Assembly (NCBI GenBank): GCA_029863665.1 | Contig: JAOTUX010000093.1 | Location: 1-5,330, forward strand | Direction of reading: 5' to 3' | Origin: Candidatus Nitrosopumilus sp. | GTDB lineage: Archaea; Thermoproteota; Nitrososphaeria; Nitrososphaerales; Nitrosopumilaceae | Length of the DNA: 5,330 nucleotides | Shown: positions 4,481 to 5,330 of the stretch, piece by piece | Layout of the letters: each line of letters starts with the position of its first letter | Numbering within the stretch: the first letter of the stretch is position 1 | Translations under genes and position numbers: made by a program | The notes under the pieces: generated by a model | The model's database searches: none | Told to the model about the DNA's origin: nothing | The model's input: the letters and a program-made list of their open reading frames with translations, nothing else

Positions 4481-5330
4481 AGATCAATTTATGGGGAATC
4501 TCTATCAGAGATTTCCAGTTACAATTGAGAAAGGAGTAGGAGCTCATGTATGGGATGTTGATGGAAAAGAGTACATTGACTGTATGGGAGGATATGGTGT
4601 TGCGCTAGTTGGACATCAAAACAAAAGAGTAAATGATGCAATAAAACAACAAGTCGATAAAATAATTACAGTTCACAGTTCATTGTATAACAAAACAAGA
4701 GAAGAATTCCTGAAAATACTTATCAGATTAGCTCCTGAAAAACTTACACAGGTTCATTTAAACAATAGTGGAGCAGAAGCAATTGAAGCTGCAATAAAAT
4801 TTGCAAGGAAGTTTACAGGTAAAAAAGGAATGGTTGCAATGAAAGGATCATACCATGGAAAATCATTTGGTGCTTTATCATTAACATTTAATCCAAAATA
4901 TAGAAAAGCATTTGCACCACTTGTAGAAAAAGTCTCTTTTGCATCGTATGGAGACATAGAATCTCTTCGTTCAGTTATAGACGATGATACAGCTTTTGTA
5001 ATTTTGGAGCCAATCCAAGGAGAGAGTGGAATCATTGTTGCACCTGATGGATTTTTGCAACAAGTCAGAAAACTTTGTGATGAAAAAGGAATTCTGTTAA
5101 TTTTTGACGAAATACAAGCAGGTTTAGGGAGAACTGGACGATTATGGGCATGTGATCATTGGAATACTTCACCAGACATTCTGTGTTTGGCAAAGGGGAT
5201 TGCAGGCGGAGTCCCAATGGGTGCAACACTCACAAGACCAGATATTTTAGCATCAATGAGCAAAGGAGAACATTCCTCAACATTTGGAGGAAACCCAATA
5301 TCATGTGCAGCAGGAACTGCAGCACTCAAA
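4473..5330 (+). CDS. argD: [LysW]-ornithine/lysine aminotransferase (ArgD/LysJ family), 3' end missing
   Basis: This PLP-dependent class III aminotransferase uses glutamate to aminate the LysW-bound semialdehyde, giving LysW-ornithine or LysW-lysine, the last step before release from the carrier. The window holds 286 codons; the family is usually about 380-395 residues, so roughly 100 are lost beyond the right edge. Visible motifs are YQRFPVTIEKG at 11-21, NNSGAEAIEAAIKFAR at 97-112 (cofactor phosphate loop), SYHGKSFGALSLT at 126-138 (aromatic residue and His stacking on PLP), EPIQGESGI at 179-187, LIFDEIQAGLGRTG at 209-222 with Asp212 for the pyridine nitrogen, LAKGIAGGVPMG at 239-250 with Lys241 as the Schiff-base lysine, and STFGGNPISCAA at 269-280. 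All catalytic residues expected in this part are present. The start overlaps the argB stop by eight bases (ATGAGTGA) and has GGTGAT at good spacing. The SxYNxxR stretch near 69-76 and the context support a LysW-linked enzyme rather than a catabolic one. Confidence 0.94.
   Translation, partial: MSEDQFMGNLYQRFPVTIEKGVGAHVWDVDGKEYIDCMGGYGVALVGHQNKRVNDAIKQQVDKIITVHSSLYNKTREEFLKILIRLAPEKLTQVHLNNSGAEAIEAAIKFARKFTGKKGMVAMKGSYHGKSFGALSLTFNPKYRKAFAPLVEKVSFASYGDIESLRSVIDDDTAFVILEPIQGESGIIVAPDGFLQQVRKLCDEKGILLIFDEIQAGLGRTGRLWACDHWNTSPDILCLAKGIAGGVPMGATLTRPDILASMSKGEHSSTFGGNPISCAAGTAALK

Noticed and set aside
4491..4493. ATG at 4491 as the argD start
   Set aside because: The ATG at 4473 has GGTGAT five bases upstream and the stop-start overlap seen elsewhere in the operon. 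The later ATG lacks a comparable ribosome binding site.

Overview
The window looks like part of the chromosome of an ammonia-oxidising archaeon of the Nitrososphaerota/Thaumarchaeota, Nitrosopumilus-like. This is inferred from the AT-rich DNA, the AT-rich codon choice, and an amino-acid cluster built around the carrier protein LysW with its C-terminal EDWGE tail. LysW pathways occur in many archaea and in the Thermus/Deinococcus group. The placement is therefore by overall resemblance and not by a marker gene.

Layout. Bases 1-255 (minus strand) hold the N-terminal 85 residues of a membrane-anchored or secreted substrate-binding protein of the NitT/TauT ABC-transporter type. It runs off the left edge. 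Bases 256-378 are a divergent promoter region with TATA-like boxes facing both ways, a 12-bp palindrome, and a near-identical sequence block placed in inverted orientation just ahead of both start codons. From 379 to the right edge, six plus-strand genes lie almost without gaps: argG, lysW, lysX/argX, argC/lysY, argB/lysZ and the 5' three quarters of argD/lysJ.

How the genes work together. LysX/ArgX joins the amino group of glutamate (or alpha-aminoadipate) to the C-terminal Glu of LysW. The kinase ArgB/LysZ phosphorylates the side-chain carboxylate, ArgC/LysY reduces it to the semialdehyde, and the aminotransferase ArgD/LysJ converts that to LysW-ornithine (or LysW-lysine). A LysK/ArgE-type hydrolase, not in this window, would release the product. 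ArgG works later in arginine synthesis, joining citrulline and aspartate. Its place as first gene ties the cluster to arginine. Only one copy of each LysW-pathway gene is visible, so the same enzymes may also make lysine, but the window cannot settle that.

Five of the six plus-strand genes are joined by overlaps or by a 2-base gap, which suggests one translationally coupled operon. The exception is the 28-base lysX-argC gap, which contains a TATA-like stretch and a small hairpin enclosing the argC Shine-Dalgarno sequence. No RNA genes, insertion sequences, CRISPR arrays or clear terminators were seen. The gene content is a known pathway and not a new system; the regulatory details at the divergent promoter and before argC are the parts worth a second look.
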